From: an uncultured Bacilli bacterium
Lineage (GTDB): Bacteria; Bacillota_I; Bacilli_A; RF39; UBA660
Assembly (NCBI GenBank): GCA_934096075.1
Contig: CAKOLN010000015.1
Location: 1 to 23,750, forward strand
Direction of reading: 5' to 3'
DNA: 23,750 nucleotides
The notes below the pieces were generated by a model. It was given only the letters and a program-made list of their open reading frames with translations, did no database searches and was not told where the DNA came from. Made by a program: the position numbers and the translations under genes. This document shows, piece after piece, positions 1-8,821 of the stretch. Position 1 is the stretch's first letter. Every line of letters begins with the position of its first letter.

Positions 1-60
1 ACTCAATTGACACCTTTATTATAGCACGGCTTTACACTTTTTCTATCAAAATTCCAGTTT

Positions 61-270
61 CTACTTGTAATTTAGGAAATGTTCATCTATATTAAAACCA
101 GAATTTTTACAAGCCTCTTTTGTTTTATTTAAAGCCTTTAAGAAATTTCTCCACTCTTTATATTCTAAAACTTTTGAAAGTTCCCTAGCATACCAATATT
201 CATTTTCGTATTCATCTATATGTTTAATATTTTCAAAAATTGTTATATCTATATTTACTAATTCTTTCAT
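61..270 (-). pseudogene. DinD-like N-terminal fragment (69 aa)
   Basis: The product resembles the first quarter of the DNA-damage-inducible protein DinD (about 270-280 aa in the family), sharing the pattern HIDE-x-NEYW-ARELS-VLEY-W-NF and the NSG-N-x-DEHF end. It stops there, so the rest of the family domain is absent. The ATG has a good Shine-Dalgarno (AGGAG) seven bases upstream, so translation start is intact. It is a paralogue of the adjacent gene at 304-717 and lies 33 bases after its stop. The sequence below position 61 does not restore the family in any frame I could read. It is either a broken copy or a minimal one-domain relative; breakage is more likely. Confidence 0.6.
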
Positions 271-303
271 TTATATCTCCTTTCGTATTTTTGGTAGTTT
301 CAA

Positions 304-717
304 TCATTTTTCCTGCGTGGAAAAATGATATAATTTATAACCTTCTTTATTTAACTCTTGCTTTCTAGAATGTATTGCAAAGTAAGTTTGACCTAGAGTT
401 ATTATTTCCTTTTTAGGATTACCATTCATTACAATTAAATAACAAGCATATCTAGATAGTTTATAATCTATAACTTTTCTTTGAGTTTTAGAACCTATAC
501 CAACCATTTTGTGGTGCAACGCAAAATGGTCATCTACATTATACTTGCTTTCTTTACAAGCTACTTTAGCTCTTTCTATTAAATCATTTATACTTCTCCA
601 TTGATTATATTCTAAAACATTTTTTAATTCTCTTGCTAACCAATATTCATTACCAAATTCATCTATATGTTTTATATCTTCAAATAATTTTGCTGTATAT
701 TCTTTAATTTCATTCAT
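304..717 (-). pseudogene. truncated DinD-like protein (137 aa)
   Basis: This matches the N-terminal half of DinD: HIDEFGNEYWLARELKNVLEY near residues 15-35, then VIDYKLSRYACYLIVMNGNP and EIITLGQTYFAIHSRKQEL near the end. Family members continue for about another 130 residues; here the frame ends after an unrelated tail (LYHFSTQEK). I chose the ATG at 717 because GGAAGG sits ten bases upstream; a longer frame to 753 would overlap comEC and has no such site. It starts 16 bases after the comEC stop and is probably read from the com operon. DinD acts in DNA-damage responses in E. coli; function of this short form is unknown. Confidence 0.65.
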
Positions 718-733
718 TTTATCATCTTCCTTC

Positions 734-2833
734 CTATGGACTACATGTCTCAATTTTTAATTTATTATTTTTGATTTTAAACATTATACTTCCATCTTGA
801 TCTGTTCTATATATTTTTGAATTATTTAGATTATTCAATACTTCTTTATTCGGATGACCATACCTATTGTTTTTGCCAACACTTATAATCGAATATTTAT
901 GATTAATTTCATTAATAAATTCTTTACTATTACTTGTTTTACTTCCATGATGTCCTACTTTTAATACATCTATATCACCTATATTATATTTATCTAAAAT
1001 ATCTTTTTCTTTCTCTATTCCGGCATCCCCCATAAATAAAAACTTATAACCATTAAGTTCAGTATAAACAACACTACTATTATCATTTTCATTATTGTAT
1101 TTTTTTGTTTGTAAGAAATATAGTTTGTTACTATCTATATTTAATTCTTTAATACATGAATAATAATTAATTTTCTTTTTATCTAATACTTTGATTAATT
1201 CATTTTCTAAGCCATTAAACTCTCCACAATTAAAAATGACTTTCTCTACATTAAAATTTTCTACCAAATTAATTGATTCTCCCATATGATCTGCATCTCC
1301 ATGTGTAAGTATTAAGAAGTCCAACTTATTTACACCTAATTTTCTCATAAATGGAATTATGCTATCTTTGGCAATAGAATATTTCTTTTTTTGCTTTTTC
1401 CAATCTGGTGTTTTATAATTAATTTTTCCACCAGTATCAATTAAAATTGTTTTACTTAAATGTGGCATTACAATTAAAGTTGAATCGCCTTGTCCAACAT
1501 CTAAGTAATAAATATAAGCATTACTAGAAAAATATGGTTTTATATAAATATAAATAATTAAAAAAATTAGTATCGGTATTAATTTTTTAGTATGTTTCTT
1601 AATTGAAATAAGTAATAGTATGTAATAGATAAAAACAATAATAATTGATATTTTAGGAAAATAAATTTTTATAGATAATAAAGATAATTTTATGGATAAA
1701 AATTCCATAATATTAGTAAATATTTTTAATATAGGTATAAGTATAGGTAAAATATAAGTTATTATAGTTAATGGAAATATTATATAGGTTACTAATGGAA
1801 CAAATATCATATTAAGTAATATTCCAAAGGGATTAATGTAACCAAAGTAATAGATTGATAATATTAAATTACATATAAATGACAGCAAACTTGTTTTAAA
1901 TAATCCTTTAAAATAATTCTTTTCATTTATTAAATCAGTTGATACTATTAAAAAATATGTAGTAGTAAATGAAAGAATAAAACTTAAGTTGTATAAGTTA
2001 TAAGGATTAATTAAAAGTAATATAAATAATACTAAATACATAATATTTTCTGTTTTAATATTTAGATAAAACACTTTATTTAAGCCTAGTAAAAAGAATA
2101 ATAAACTAGCTCTTAATATAGATGGACTAAAACCACTTATAAATGAAAATAAAAGTAAGAATAAGAAAGTTATAATGTATCTTTTTAGTTCATTTATTTT
2201 TAATTTTTTTAATGTTTTCATAATAAATAAACTGAATATTGAAACATGTAAACCCGATAGTGCAAATAAATGACTTATTCCATTGTTTCTATAACTTTCT
2301 ACTACATTAGTTTCTATATTATAAGTTTTGCCTAATAAGAATGCATATACATAATCGTTATCTTCTAATTTATCTGCACGTTTATACATATAATCTTTTA
2401 TTTTATAAAATACATTTATATCTACATTATTTTTTTCTATTTTAGAAATATTTAATATATAATAAATTTTTTTATTATATAAATATTTTTTGTAATTAAA
2501 TAAGTATGGAACGGTATTGTTTGATGGTTCTTTTAGATTTCCTTCTAAATTAATTATTTCTCCTATGTGTAAGTTATTTGTTAAATAATCTTTTTCTTCT
2601 TCTGTTTTTATGTAATAAGTTCCAACTAAATTTTCTTTACCTGACAATGTTAGTGATAATTTATTTCCATCTATTTTATATTCAATAATTTTTAATTTAA
2701 ATTTTGTTTCATTTAATGAATAACTACTTTTATGTTTAATAAAAGTAGTTATTGTTAGAGAGTAAATTAAAATTAATATAATTAGAGTTAAATACAGTTT
2801 ATTTGACAGTAATATATTCCTTAATTTGATCAT
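734..2833 (-). CDS. comEC: ComEC/Rec2 DNA-uptake channel protein
   Basis: Predicted membrane channel that passes single-stranded DNA into the cytoplasm during transformation. The 699-aa protein has an N-terminal membrane segment (about 12-33), an extracellular OB-like region, and the competence core with many membrane helices beginning near the hallmark GISHLFALSGLH (185-196). A C-terminal metallo-beta-lactamase-like domain carries LDVGQGD (444-450), THGDADHMG (510-518) and VGHHG (626-630). Length is close to the family norm. The ATG has GGAG nine bases upstream and overlaps the end of comEA by 35 bases, so the two are co-transcribed. holA often follows comEC in related bacteria; here DinD-like genes do instead. 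Confidence 0.95.
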   Translation of the reverse strand: MIKLRNILLSNKLYLTLIILILIYSLTITTFIKHKSSYSLNETKFKLKIIEYKIDGNKLSLTLSGKENLVGTYYIKTEEEKDYLTNNLHIGEIINLEGNLKEPSNNTVPYLFNYKKYLYNKKIYYILNISKIEKNNVDINVFYKIKDYMYKRADKLEDNDYVYAFLLGKTYNIETNVVESYRNNGISHLFALSGLHVSIFSLFIMKTLKKLKINELKRYIITFLFLLLFSFISGFSPSILRASLLFFLLGLNKVFYLNIKTENIMYLVLFILLLINPYNLYNLSFILSFTTTYFLIVSTDLINEKNYFKGLFKTSLLSFICNLILSIYYFGYINPFGILLNMIFVPLVTYIIFPLTIITYILPILIPILKIFTNIMEFLSIKLSLLSIKIYFPKISIIIVFIYYILLLISIKKHTKKLIPILIFLIIYIYIKPYFSSNAYIYYLDVGQGDSTLIVMPHLSKTILIDTGGKINYKTPDWKKQKKKYSIAKDSIIPFMRKLGVNKLDFLILTHGDADHMGESINLVENFNVEKVIFNCGEFNGLENELIKVLDKKKINYYSCIKELNIDSNKLYFLQTKKYNNENDNSSVVYTELNGYKFLFMGDAGIEKEKDILDKYNIGDIDVLKVGHHGSKTSNSKEFINEINHKYSIISVGKNNRYGHPNKEVLNNLNNSKIYRTDQDGSIMFKIKNNKLKIETCSP

Positions 2834-3560
2834 ATTTCTTATCTCCGATGCCTTTTACTTTCTTAATATCTTCAATACTTTCAAACTTACCATTTTCTTC
2901 TCTATATTCAATAATTTTTTTAGCTGTTGATTCTCCTATACCGTTTATTTTGCTTAATTCTTCTATTGTAGCAGTATTAATATTCACAACCAAGTTCAAC
3001 TCTTCTTTTGTTTCTTTAGAATTATTATCATTTTCTTCTACTTTTGGTTCTTGAAAATCATTAGTTATAATTTCTTCGCTTTTAATTGTTATAGTATTAT
3101 CAGTTTCTTTTATTATTTCTTGATTTTTTCTTGACTTTATTTCTTCTATTTCAGTAATACTATTTACTATAATAACATTTTCGTCTTCTAGCTTTTTACT
3201 TAGATTTAAATATCTTGTATAAGAATCATTAGTAAATCCTCCAGCTGCATTTATTGCATCAATTACTCTTGAATCATTTAATAATTCATATACACCTGGG
3301 TTAATCACTTCACCTTTAATGTCAACAAATATATTATTGCTGCTTTCATTAGCTATAGTTTCTATTTCATCATTCTTAGTTTCTTGTGGTTTATTATGTT
3401 TAACTATTTCTTCACTAATTATTTCTTTTTTTACATGATTATTATATTTATAATTAATAAAATAAAAACTCATAAGTCCTATCACAATAACAAATAAACA
3501 AATTACTGAAATGATAATTTTCTTTTTATTCATATAAAAGAATTCATATAATTTAGACAT
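2799..3560 (-). CDS. comEA: ComEA membrane DNA receptor
   Basis: Binds double-stranded DNA at the outer face of the membrane and hands it to ComEC. Visible parts: one N-terminal membrane anchor (about residues 12-35), a spacer, an SLBB-type domain (about 76-133, with VDIKGEVINPGVYEL and INAAGG), a Glu/Asn/Lys-rich linker, and a helix-hairpin-helix DNA-binding domain at the C-terminus (NINTATIEELSKINGIG and GIGDKKYDQI). The 253-aa length is slightly above B. subtilis ComEA because of the acidic linker. GGAGG lies seven bases before the ATG. It is the first gene of a comEA-comEC operon with its own promoter. Confidence 0.95.
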   Translation of the reverse strand: MSKLYEFFYMNKKKIIISVICLFVIVIGLMSFYFINYKYNNHVKKEIISEEIVKHNKPQETKNDEIETIANESSNNIFVDIKGEVINPGVYELLNDSRVIDAINAAGGFTNDSYTRYLNLSKKLEDENVIIVNSITEIEEIKSRKNQEIIKETDNTITIKSEEIITNDFQEPKVEENDNNSKETKEELNLVVNINTATIEELSKINGIGESTAKKIIEYREENGKFESIEDIKKVKGIGDKKYDQIKEYITVK

Positions 3561-3580
3561 TTTTTCCTCCTTTCATTTCA

Positions 3581-3609
3581 AAATTATCATACTTTTAATC
3601 CGTTGTCAA
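3581..3609 (-). promoter_or_regulatory. sigma-A-like promoter for comEA-comEC
   Basis: A perfect -35 TTGACA (3604-3609) is followed after 17 bases by TAATTT (3581-3586), a mediocre -10. It sits about 20 bases before the comEA ribosome binding site. Placement and spacing support it; the weak -10 lowers confidence. Confidence 0.5.
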
Positions 3610-3617
3610 TTAAGTTC

Positions 3618-3651
3618 AAAATTAAGAATTGACCATTCAATTATTAATTTT
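3618..3651. repeat. imperfect inverted repeat upstream of comEA promoter
   Basis: Two 15-base arms (3618-3632 and 3637-3651) are complementary with one mismatch around a CCAT loop. The arm core ATTGAC-C-ATTCAA recurs as ATTGAC-T-ATTCAA near 3702-3715. The copies flank the gap between the dnaE terminator and the comEA promoter. It could be a protein-binding site or a back-up hairpin terminator; the sequence does not decide. Confidence 0.4.
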
Positions 3652-3730
3652 AACTAGCTTTTTTTAAAACAAAATTAACATTTGTATATATTTTTAAAAA
3701 AATTGACTATTCAACATTAAATTTTGAATC

Positions 3731-3761
3731 TATAAAAAAATGAAATTTTTTTCAAATTTCA
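3731..3761 (-). terminator. rho-independent terminator of dnaE
   Basis: On the minus strand TGAAATTT (3761-3754) pairs with AAATTTCA (3748-3741) over a GAAAA loop and is followed by seven Ts. The dnaE stop codon TGA forms the first three bases of the stem. Confidence 0.8.
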
Positions 3762-6653
3762 TAATTTTTCTACCTTTTTTCCCACTAATTGTAAATCACT
3801 CATTCTTTTTTCTACTTTTCCGATAACTTTTATAATATCACCTTTTTTCAAAAAAAGATTTTGCTTATATAATAGTGGAAATAATATTAAAGTTGTTTTA
3901 GCATATTCATCACTTATATTAATAAAAGCCATTTTTTCGTTATTTTTAGTAGTTATTTCTTTTATATTATCAATCAATGCAATAACAGTAATATTTTTAT
4001 CAAAATATAAATTGATGTTATTTAATAAACAAGTATTATCTCTTTTATATTTTGTCACAGGATGATTTTTAACATAAAATCCAAATAAATCATATTCATA
4101 TTTTATTATTTCTGCATTAGAATATTCGTCATATAACACAATTTCAGGTTTCAAAACAAGTGAATCATCTATCGTTTTACATAATTCTGAATAATTTATT
4201 ATATTTTTTAAATTATTTATCATCGTTTTTCTATTAAGTCCGAAACTATCTAAAGCTCCAGATAGAATTAAACTTTCAATCGTTTTTGTATTAACCTTAT
4301 TTGAATATATTCTTTTTATAAAATCATAATAATCTAAAAATATATTTTCTTTTCTAACTTCTAATATCATATTTACAGCTTCACTTCCTACATTTTTAAT
4401 AATAGTTAACGGTAAATATATTTCTTTATTATATAGAGTATACTTATTAGTACTAATATTTATATCAATGGTTTTTATATCTAATCCATTTAGCTTTGCT
4501 TCATCAATATATTCTTTCGTTTTAACAGTACTTCCAATAACCATATTTAAAAGAGTCATCATAAAATATTCTCGAAAGTGTGCTTTTAGAAAAGCAAGTT
4601 CATACGCAACTAAAGCATAAGCTACAGAATGACTTTTATTAAACCCATAGTTAGCAAATTTAAGTACCAAATCATATATATTGATTGCTATATTTTTATC
4701 ATACCCATTTTTTACTGCTCCAGCAATAAATTCATCTTTATATTCTAAAATAACACTTTCTTTCTTTTTGCTCATCGCACGTCTAATGATATCAGCTTTA
4801 CTATAAGTGAATCCTCCAATTCTTTTTAGAATTTCAATTATTTGTTCTTGATATACTATTATTCCGTATGTGTCTTTTAAAATATCCTCTAATTCAGGCA
4901 AAATATAATTAACTTTTGTTTTTCCTTCTCTTGCTTTTATTAACTCTGGTATATTATCTCTAGAACCTGGTCTATACATTGCAATCGCAAGTATTAAATC
5001 ACTAAAATTTTTCACTTTTAATACTTTAAGAAAGCTTTTCATCCCTTCACTTTCAAACTGAAATATACCTGTGGTATCCACATTATAAAATATTTTTAAA
5101 GTTTTGTAATCATCTAAAGGTACTTTATTAATATCAATATATAATTTATTATTTTCATTTACTTGTTTCACTATTGTATCAATAATTGTTAAATTCTTTA
5201 ATGCTAAAAAATCCATCTTAATTAATCCAAGACTTTCTAAATATTCCATAGTATATCCTGTTAATATTTGATCAGAACTCACATATAAAGGAACTTTATT
5301 CATTAAAGGTTCATCACTTATAACAACCCCCGCAGCATGTATACTAGTATGCCTTTTAAGCCCTTCTAGTTTACTACATATTTGAACTAATTTTTTTAAT
5401 TCAATATCTGAATTAACGATATTCATAAACACATTATTTTGATATAATTCTTTAAAAGTATCTTTATCACTGATACATTTAATCAATTTTTCAATATCAA
5501 TATTAGATATTTTCAAAACTCTTCCCACATCACGTATAACTTGTTTTGGTAAAAGTGTTCCAAATGTTATAATATTAGCTACTTTATCTCTACCATATTT
5601 ATTTTTGACATATTCAACTACTTCATCTCTTCTAAGATATTCTATATCAGTATCAATATCTGGCATAGTTACCCTATCTTTATTTAAAAATCTTTCAAAA
5701 CTCAAATTATATTTAAGAGGATCAATTTCAGTTATGCCTAATGAATAACTCACTAAACTTCCAGCCGCACTGCCACGGCCAGGACCAACTACAATACCAT
5801 TTTTTTTGGCGTACAAAATGAAGTCATAAACAATTAAAAAGTAATCAGCAAAATTCATATTAACTATAACATCTAATTCTTTAGCTAATCTTTTTTCATA
5901 TTCTTCATTAATATTATTATTCAGTCTTTTATTTAACCCTTTATAAGAAAGTTTTTTTAATAAATCTATACTATTTTCAGAATATTTAGGAAGTTTAAAT
6001 TTAAATTCAGGAAAATCAATATTTATTAAATTAGCAAATTCAAATGTAGTTTTCGAATCGGATTCATCAATATTTTTATCCATTTCGTTATTAAATTCAT
6101 AGTCTGATAAATTTTCAACTGTTTTATTATCTCTAATCATTACCAAATATTTCAAATATTCTTTGTCAATATCTTTCAAATAATATGTTTCATTAATATA
6201 AACGATTTTATCGGTGTATAATGATGCATTTTTCTTTTCATCAATATTTTTATAACTAATATAAACGATATCGTAAATTTCTTTATAATTCAAATATTTT
6301 TTATAATCATTAGTAACACAAATTAAATCAGATTTATGTTCTATTAAATCATTAATTGTTAACCCACGAATATTTTTAATACTAACTATATTTAACAAAT
6401 TAACATATCCATCATAATTTATAGCATATAAAAGCATATCTAAATCATTTATTTTAACAGGTATTCCTATTATAGGTTTAATATTATATTTTTTACAAGT
6501 ATTTACAAATTCCATAACACTAAACATATTAGTATCTGTTACTCCAAGAGCATTAATATCATTTTCATTTGCAAATAAACACAAATCATCTATTTTAATA
6601 AGACTACTTAATAATTCATAATTAGTTTTAATGCTTAATGGTATGTAATTCAT
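3759..6653 (-). CDS. dnaE: DNA polymerase III alpha subunit, DnaE type
   Basis: Replicative polymerase subunit (the DnaE partner of PolC in low-GC Gram-positives). The 964-aa protein has an N-terminal PHP domain, the polymerase palm with GPGRGSAAGS (290-299) and the catalytic PDIDTD (331-336), fingers and tandem helix-hairpin-helix regions, and a C-terminal OB fold. The PHP metal-ligand motifs are not conserved: the usual HLHVHSEYS is replaced by PLSIKTNYE and LTDHGNM by VTDTNMF, so the PHP domain is probably structural only. It is somewhat shorter than B. subtilis DnaE (about 1100 aa). AAGGAG lies eight bases before the ATG, and a terminator overlaps the stop. Confidence 0.95.
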   Translation of the reverse strand: MNYIPLSIKTNYELLSSLIKIDDLCLFANENDINALGVTDTNMFSVMEFVNTCKKYNIKPIIGIPVKINDLDMLLYAINYDGYVNLLNIVSIKNIRGLTINDLIEHKSDLICVTNDYKKYLNYKEIYDIVYISYKNIDEKKNASLYTDKIVYINETYYLKDIDKEYLKYLVMIRDNKTVENLSDYEFNNEMDKNIDESDSKTTFEFANLINIDFPEFKFKLPKYSENSIDLLKKLSYKGLNKRLNNNINEEYEKRLAKELDVIVNMNFADYFLIVYDFILYAKKNGIVVGPGRGSAAGSLVSYSLGITEIDPLKYNLSFERFLNKDRVTMPDIDTDIEYLRRDEVVEYVKNKYGRDKVANIITFGTLLPKQVIRDVGRVLKISNIDIEKLIKCISDKDTFKELYQNNVFMNIVNSDIELKKLVQICSKLEGLKRHTSIHAAGVVISDEPLMNKVPLYVSSDQILTGYTMEYLESLGLIKMDFLALKNLTIIDTIVKQVNENNKLYIDINKVPLDDYKTLKIFYNVDTTGIFQFESEGMKSFLKVLKVKNFSDLILAIAMYRPGSRDNIPELIKAREGKTKVNYILPELEDILKDTYGIIVYQEQIIEILKRIGGFTYSKADIIRRAMSKKKESVILEYKDEFIAGAVKNGYDKNIAINIYDLVLKFANYGFNKSHSVAYALVAYELAFLKAHFREYFMMTLLNMVIGSTVKTKEYIDEAKLNGLDIKTIDINISTNKYTLYNKEIYLPLTIIKNVGSEAVNMILEVRKENIFLDYYDFIKRIYSNKVNTKTIESLILSGALDSFGLNRKTMINNLKNIINYSELCKTIDDSLVLKPEIVLYDEYSNAEIIKYEYDLFGFYVKNHPVTKYKRDNTCLLNNINLYFDKNITVIALIDNIKEITTKNNEKMAFINISDEYAKTTLILFPLLYKQNLFLKKGDIIKVIGKVEKRMSDLQLVGKKVEKL

Positions 6654-6664
6654 ATTTTCTTCTC

Positions 6665-6698
6665 CTTAATAATATTATATATCATTTATATTATTAAG
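6665..6698. repeat. 11-bp AT-only-core inverted repeat upstream of dnaE
   Basis: CTTAATAATAT (6665-6675) and ATATTATTAAG (6688-6698) are perfectly complementary with a 12-base loop. They abut the dnaE ribosome binding site on one side and the prepilin terminator on the other. A hairpin here could affect dnaE translation, or the pair could be an operator; neither is shown. Confidence 0.5.
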
Positions 6699-6710
6699 AA
6701 AAGCGAACAA

Positions 6711-6736
6711 AGAAAAAAAGAAGATTTCTCTTCTTT
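6711..6736 (-). terminator. terminator of the prepilin gene
   Basis: On the minus strand AAGAAGA (6735-6729) and TCTTCTT (6724-6718) pair around a GAAA tetraloop, followed by a T run. Confidence 0.75.
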
Positions 6737-6749
6737 CTAATAATTATTA

Positions 6750-7301
6750 CTATTGACTATCAGAACCTGATGAGTATGGAGTGTATTTTCCACTTCCTGT
6801 ACTTGCACTGCATTCAAATTTGTCACCATCAGTATAGTCATGTACATCCTTTTTTAAATCAACATCAATTGAAGGTGTTTTTGTGACTTTTCCATCTTTA
6901 TCTTTCTCCGGCATTGAATAATAATAAGTTCCATTCGTAACAATTAAAGTGATTATTTTTCCTTCTTCATCAAATTCAACATAATACGCTAATGATTTAT
7001 TATCACTAATGTTTAATGTTGCATTTCCACTTGCAGTAGCCCACTCATTTTTAGAATCAGAATTAAGATTGTCACCAACATAACAGTAAGGCCCAGGTGA
7101 ATCATTAGTTAATGCGTCACTTATATACTTAGTTTCAGCTGCTTTCCATACACTTTGAACTTGAGTCGCAAATGAATTTTTTCTTCCTTCCGTAAATAAT
7201 CTTAAAATATTTGGAGTTACCAATAACATTAAGATTGCAAGTATTGCTATAACTGCCAATAATTCAACTAAAGTAAAACCTTTTTTATTTAGTTTTTTCA
7301 T
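6750..7301 (-). CDS. type IV prepilin / ComGC-like pseudopilin
   Basis: The N-terminus is a textbook type IV prepilin leader: a short basic segment ending KKG, predicted cleavage before FTLVELL with the required Glu at +5, then a hydrophobic helix to about residue 35. The rest is a globular domain of about 140 residues with two cysteines (YCYVGD and FECSAS) that could form a disulfide. It would be processed by a prepilin peptidase and assembled into a pilus or competence pseudopilus. It stands alone here, without assembly ATPase or platform genes. An upstream TTG at 7307 is in frame, but the ATG at 7301 is better spaced from GAGGA. A strong promoter and its own terminator make it monocistronic. 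Confidence 0.85.
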   Translation of the reverse strand: MKKLNKKGFTLVELLAVIAILAILMLLVTPNILRLFTEGRKNSFATQVQSVWKAAETKYISDALTNDSPGPYCYVGDNLNSDSKNEWATASGNATLNISDNKSLAYYVEFDEEGKIITLIVTNGTYYYSMPEKDKDGKVTKTPSIDVDLKKDVHDYTDGDKFECSASTGSGKYTPYSSGSDSQ

Positions 7302-7374
7302 TTCCAATCATCCTCTCCTCTTAGTTTAAAGATACACTTGGAATTATATATCTTTATTTTCTTACCATAGTTTC

Positions 7375-7403
7375 ATTATAACAAAGCTAACACTTTAAGT
7401 CAA
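7375..7403 (-). promoter_or_regulatory. sigma-A promoter of the prepilin gene
   Basis: TTGACT (7398-7403), 17-base spacer, TATAAT (7375-7380), about 70 bases before the prepilin ATG. Confidence 0.8.
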
Positions 7404-7434
7404 TTATTTAAACGAATTTTTTATTTTTTTACAT

Positions 7435-7656
7435 TTAATCTTTTGTAACATTCATAAATGCATTTATCAAATCCATTCCAGTACCAATCTTATCAATCTT
7501 ATCTTTAAACCTCATACCATATCTTTCTTTCATCTCATTAATCATTTCTTCTATTGGAGTACCACGATTCAGTTTTTTATACCAAACTGAATTTTCTCTT
7601 ATATATTTAATATTCATTGGATCACTATATAATTTTTCTCTAATTTCATATCTCAT
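7435..7656 (-). CDS. ylbE: YlbE-like protein
   Basis: The 73-aa product matches the YlbE-like family: an N-terminal MRYEI-x-KLYSDPMN, then IRENSVWYKKLNRG-P and a MKERYGMRF-DKI stretch, with a hydrophobic amphipathic tail. Family function is unknown. It starts on the ATG of a TAATG overlap with the stop of the gene at 7656-8033, so translation is probably coupled. The same ylbD-ylbE adjacency exists in Bacillus, which supports the call. Last gene of a radC-ylbD-ylbE run; I see no clear terminator hairpin after it. Confidence 0.75.
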   Translation of the reverse strand: MRYEIREKLYSDPMNIKYIRENSVWYKKLNRGTPIEEMINEMKERYGMRFKDKIDKIGTGMDLINAFMNVTKD

Positions 7657-8033
7657 TAATCATCAAAAAACCTTTCTATATCATTTATACTTTTCTTTTT
7701 TTCTTTCTTAGGTTTATCCTCTTTTTTACTATCTTTTGTAACAACTATTTCTTCTAAAAAACCTAAAGCCTTTTGCAAAGAACCTATATTTTCTTCAAGT
7801 TTGTCGACATCTATTTTTTTAATATTATCAATTACATTTTTTACTGTACTTGAAAGATTCTTTTCTTCTTTTACTTCTTTAAAAATTTTAAAAGAGTTCC
7901 ATATATCACTTTCTTCTCCATAAATATCAAACATTTCAAATAATTTCTGCCATGTAGTTTTTCCACTGTTAACTGCATTTGCTAAATATTTATTTTTACT
8001 GGCAAATATTTTAAATTCATCTTTCTTAGTCAT
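7656..8033 (-). CDS. ylbD: YlbD-like (putative coat protein family) protein
   Basis: The 125-aa product fits the YlbD-like family, with an N-terminal F-x-FASKNKYL, the SGKTTWQKLFE motif and a YGEESDIWNSF segment, then a coiled-coil-like middle and a Lys-rich linker before a short C-terminal motif (INDIERFFDD). In B. subtilis YlbD is annotated as a spore coat protein, but the family also occurs in non-sporulating Firmicutes, so a coat role should not be assumed. A GTG at 8045 is in frame, but the ATG at 8033 is preferred because a GGTG-type site precedes it. It follows radC by 18 bases and overlaps ylbE. Confidence 0.7.
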   Translation of the reverse strand: MTKKDEFKIFASKNKYLANAVNSGKTTWQKLFEMFDIYGEESDIWNSFKIFKEVKEEKNLSSTVKNVIDNIKKIDVDKLEENIGSLQKALGFLEEIVVTKDSKKEDKPKKEKKKSINDIERFFDD

Positions 8034-8051
8034 ACTGTTCACCACTATATT

Positions 8052-8735
8052 TTATGAATTAGTATTAACATTAAGACTATTTTCATAAAAACTATAATAA
8101 CTATTTTCACTTATAATTATATGATCCACAACATCTATGCCAACTATCTTACCTGTTTTTATCATATTATTAGTTAATTCAATATCTTCCTTGCTAGGTG
8201 TAGTATCCCCAGATGGGTGATTATGCATTAATATTATAAAAGATGCACTTTCTTTAATTGCCTCTTTAAATACTTCTCTGGGTCCTGTAGAAACCTCACT
8301 TATAGTTCCTTTTCCTATCTCTTTCTTTAATATTAAATTCATCTTTCTATCAAATAATAATATATACATCCTTTCTTGCTTTAAGCCTATGAATTCATGT
8401 CTAAAAGCATTATATATTTGCATTGAATTATTTAATTTAACAAAGTTTTCTTGTTTAAATACTCTTTTTCCTAATTCAACACTAGCAAGTATTATACTAG
8501 CCTTAGAAAGTTTTATTCCTTTAATATTTGTCAAAGTATTTAGACCTACATTTTTCAGATTAGAAATACCACTAATACTCTTAATAATATTATTAGATAA
8601 TTCTTCAACAGAATTTTCTTTATTTCCAGTTCTTAAAAGTATGCTAAGTAATTCAGAATCACTTAAGTTTTCTACACCATTTATTTTTAACTTTTCTCTT
8701 GGTTTATCTTCGTTTAGCTTATCTCTATATTTCAT
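8052..8735 (-). CDS. radC: RadC/JAB-domain protein
   Basis: The 227-aa protein has an N-terminal helix-hairpin-helix-like region (about residues 20-80, SDSELLSILLRTG and IKGIKLSKA) and a C-terminal JAMM/MPN metalloprotease-like domain with HNHPSGD (171-177) and the downstream Asp of PSKED, the expected zinc ligands. Despite the name, a direct repair role for RadC has been doubted in E. coli; family function is open. AAGGA precedes the ATG by six bases. A TATAAT at 8778-8783 (minus strand) could be its -10, but the matching -35 is poor. Confidence 0.9.
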   Translation of the reverse strand: MKYRDKLNEDKPREKLKINGVENLSDSELLSILLRTGNKENSVEELSNNIIKSISGISNLKNVGLNTLTNIKGIKLSKASIILASVELGKRVFKQENFVKLNNSMQIYNAFRHEFIGLKQERMYILLFDRKMNLILKKEIGKGTISEVSTGPREVFKEAIKESASFIILMHNHPSGDTTPSKEDIELTNNMIKTGKIVGIDVVDHIIISENSYYSFYENSLNVNTNS

Positions 8736-8795
8736 ATTTTTCCTTAGAAGATTTAAAATGATTTTTAATGCACTTTAATTATACAATACACATAC

Positions 8796-8821
8796 AAAAA
8801 AAGAAAGATAAATTCTTTCTT
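8796..8821 (-). terminator. terminator of the 568-aa surface-protein gene
   Basis: On the minus strand AAGAAAGA (8821-8814) pairs with TCTTTCTT (8808-8801) around a five-base loop, followed by more Ts. The gene's TAA stop overlaps the first stem arm. Confidence 0.75.

Noticed and set aside
1..60. Insertion-sequence end or promoter with TTGACA at 7-12
   Set aside because: No partner inverted repeat or transposase is visible and no -10 at proper spacing; too close to the window edge to judge.
58..75. Cas12a-like repeat (TTTCTACTTGT...)
   Set aside because: The complementary AGTAGA half is missing and no repetition follows; it is the end of the DinD-like frame.
2848..3054. Plus-strand ORF within comEA, and similar ones at 8389, 10908, 12840, 20453, 21431 and 23042
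   Set aside because: All are antisense shadows of well-supported minus-strand genes, with no ribosome binding site or family match.
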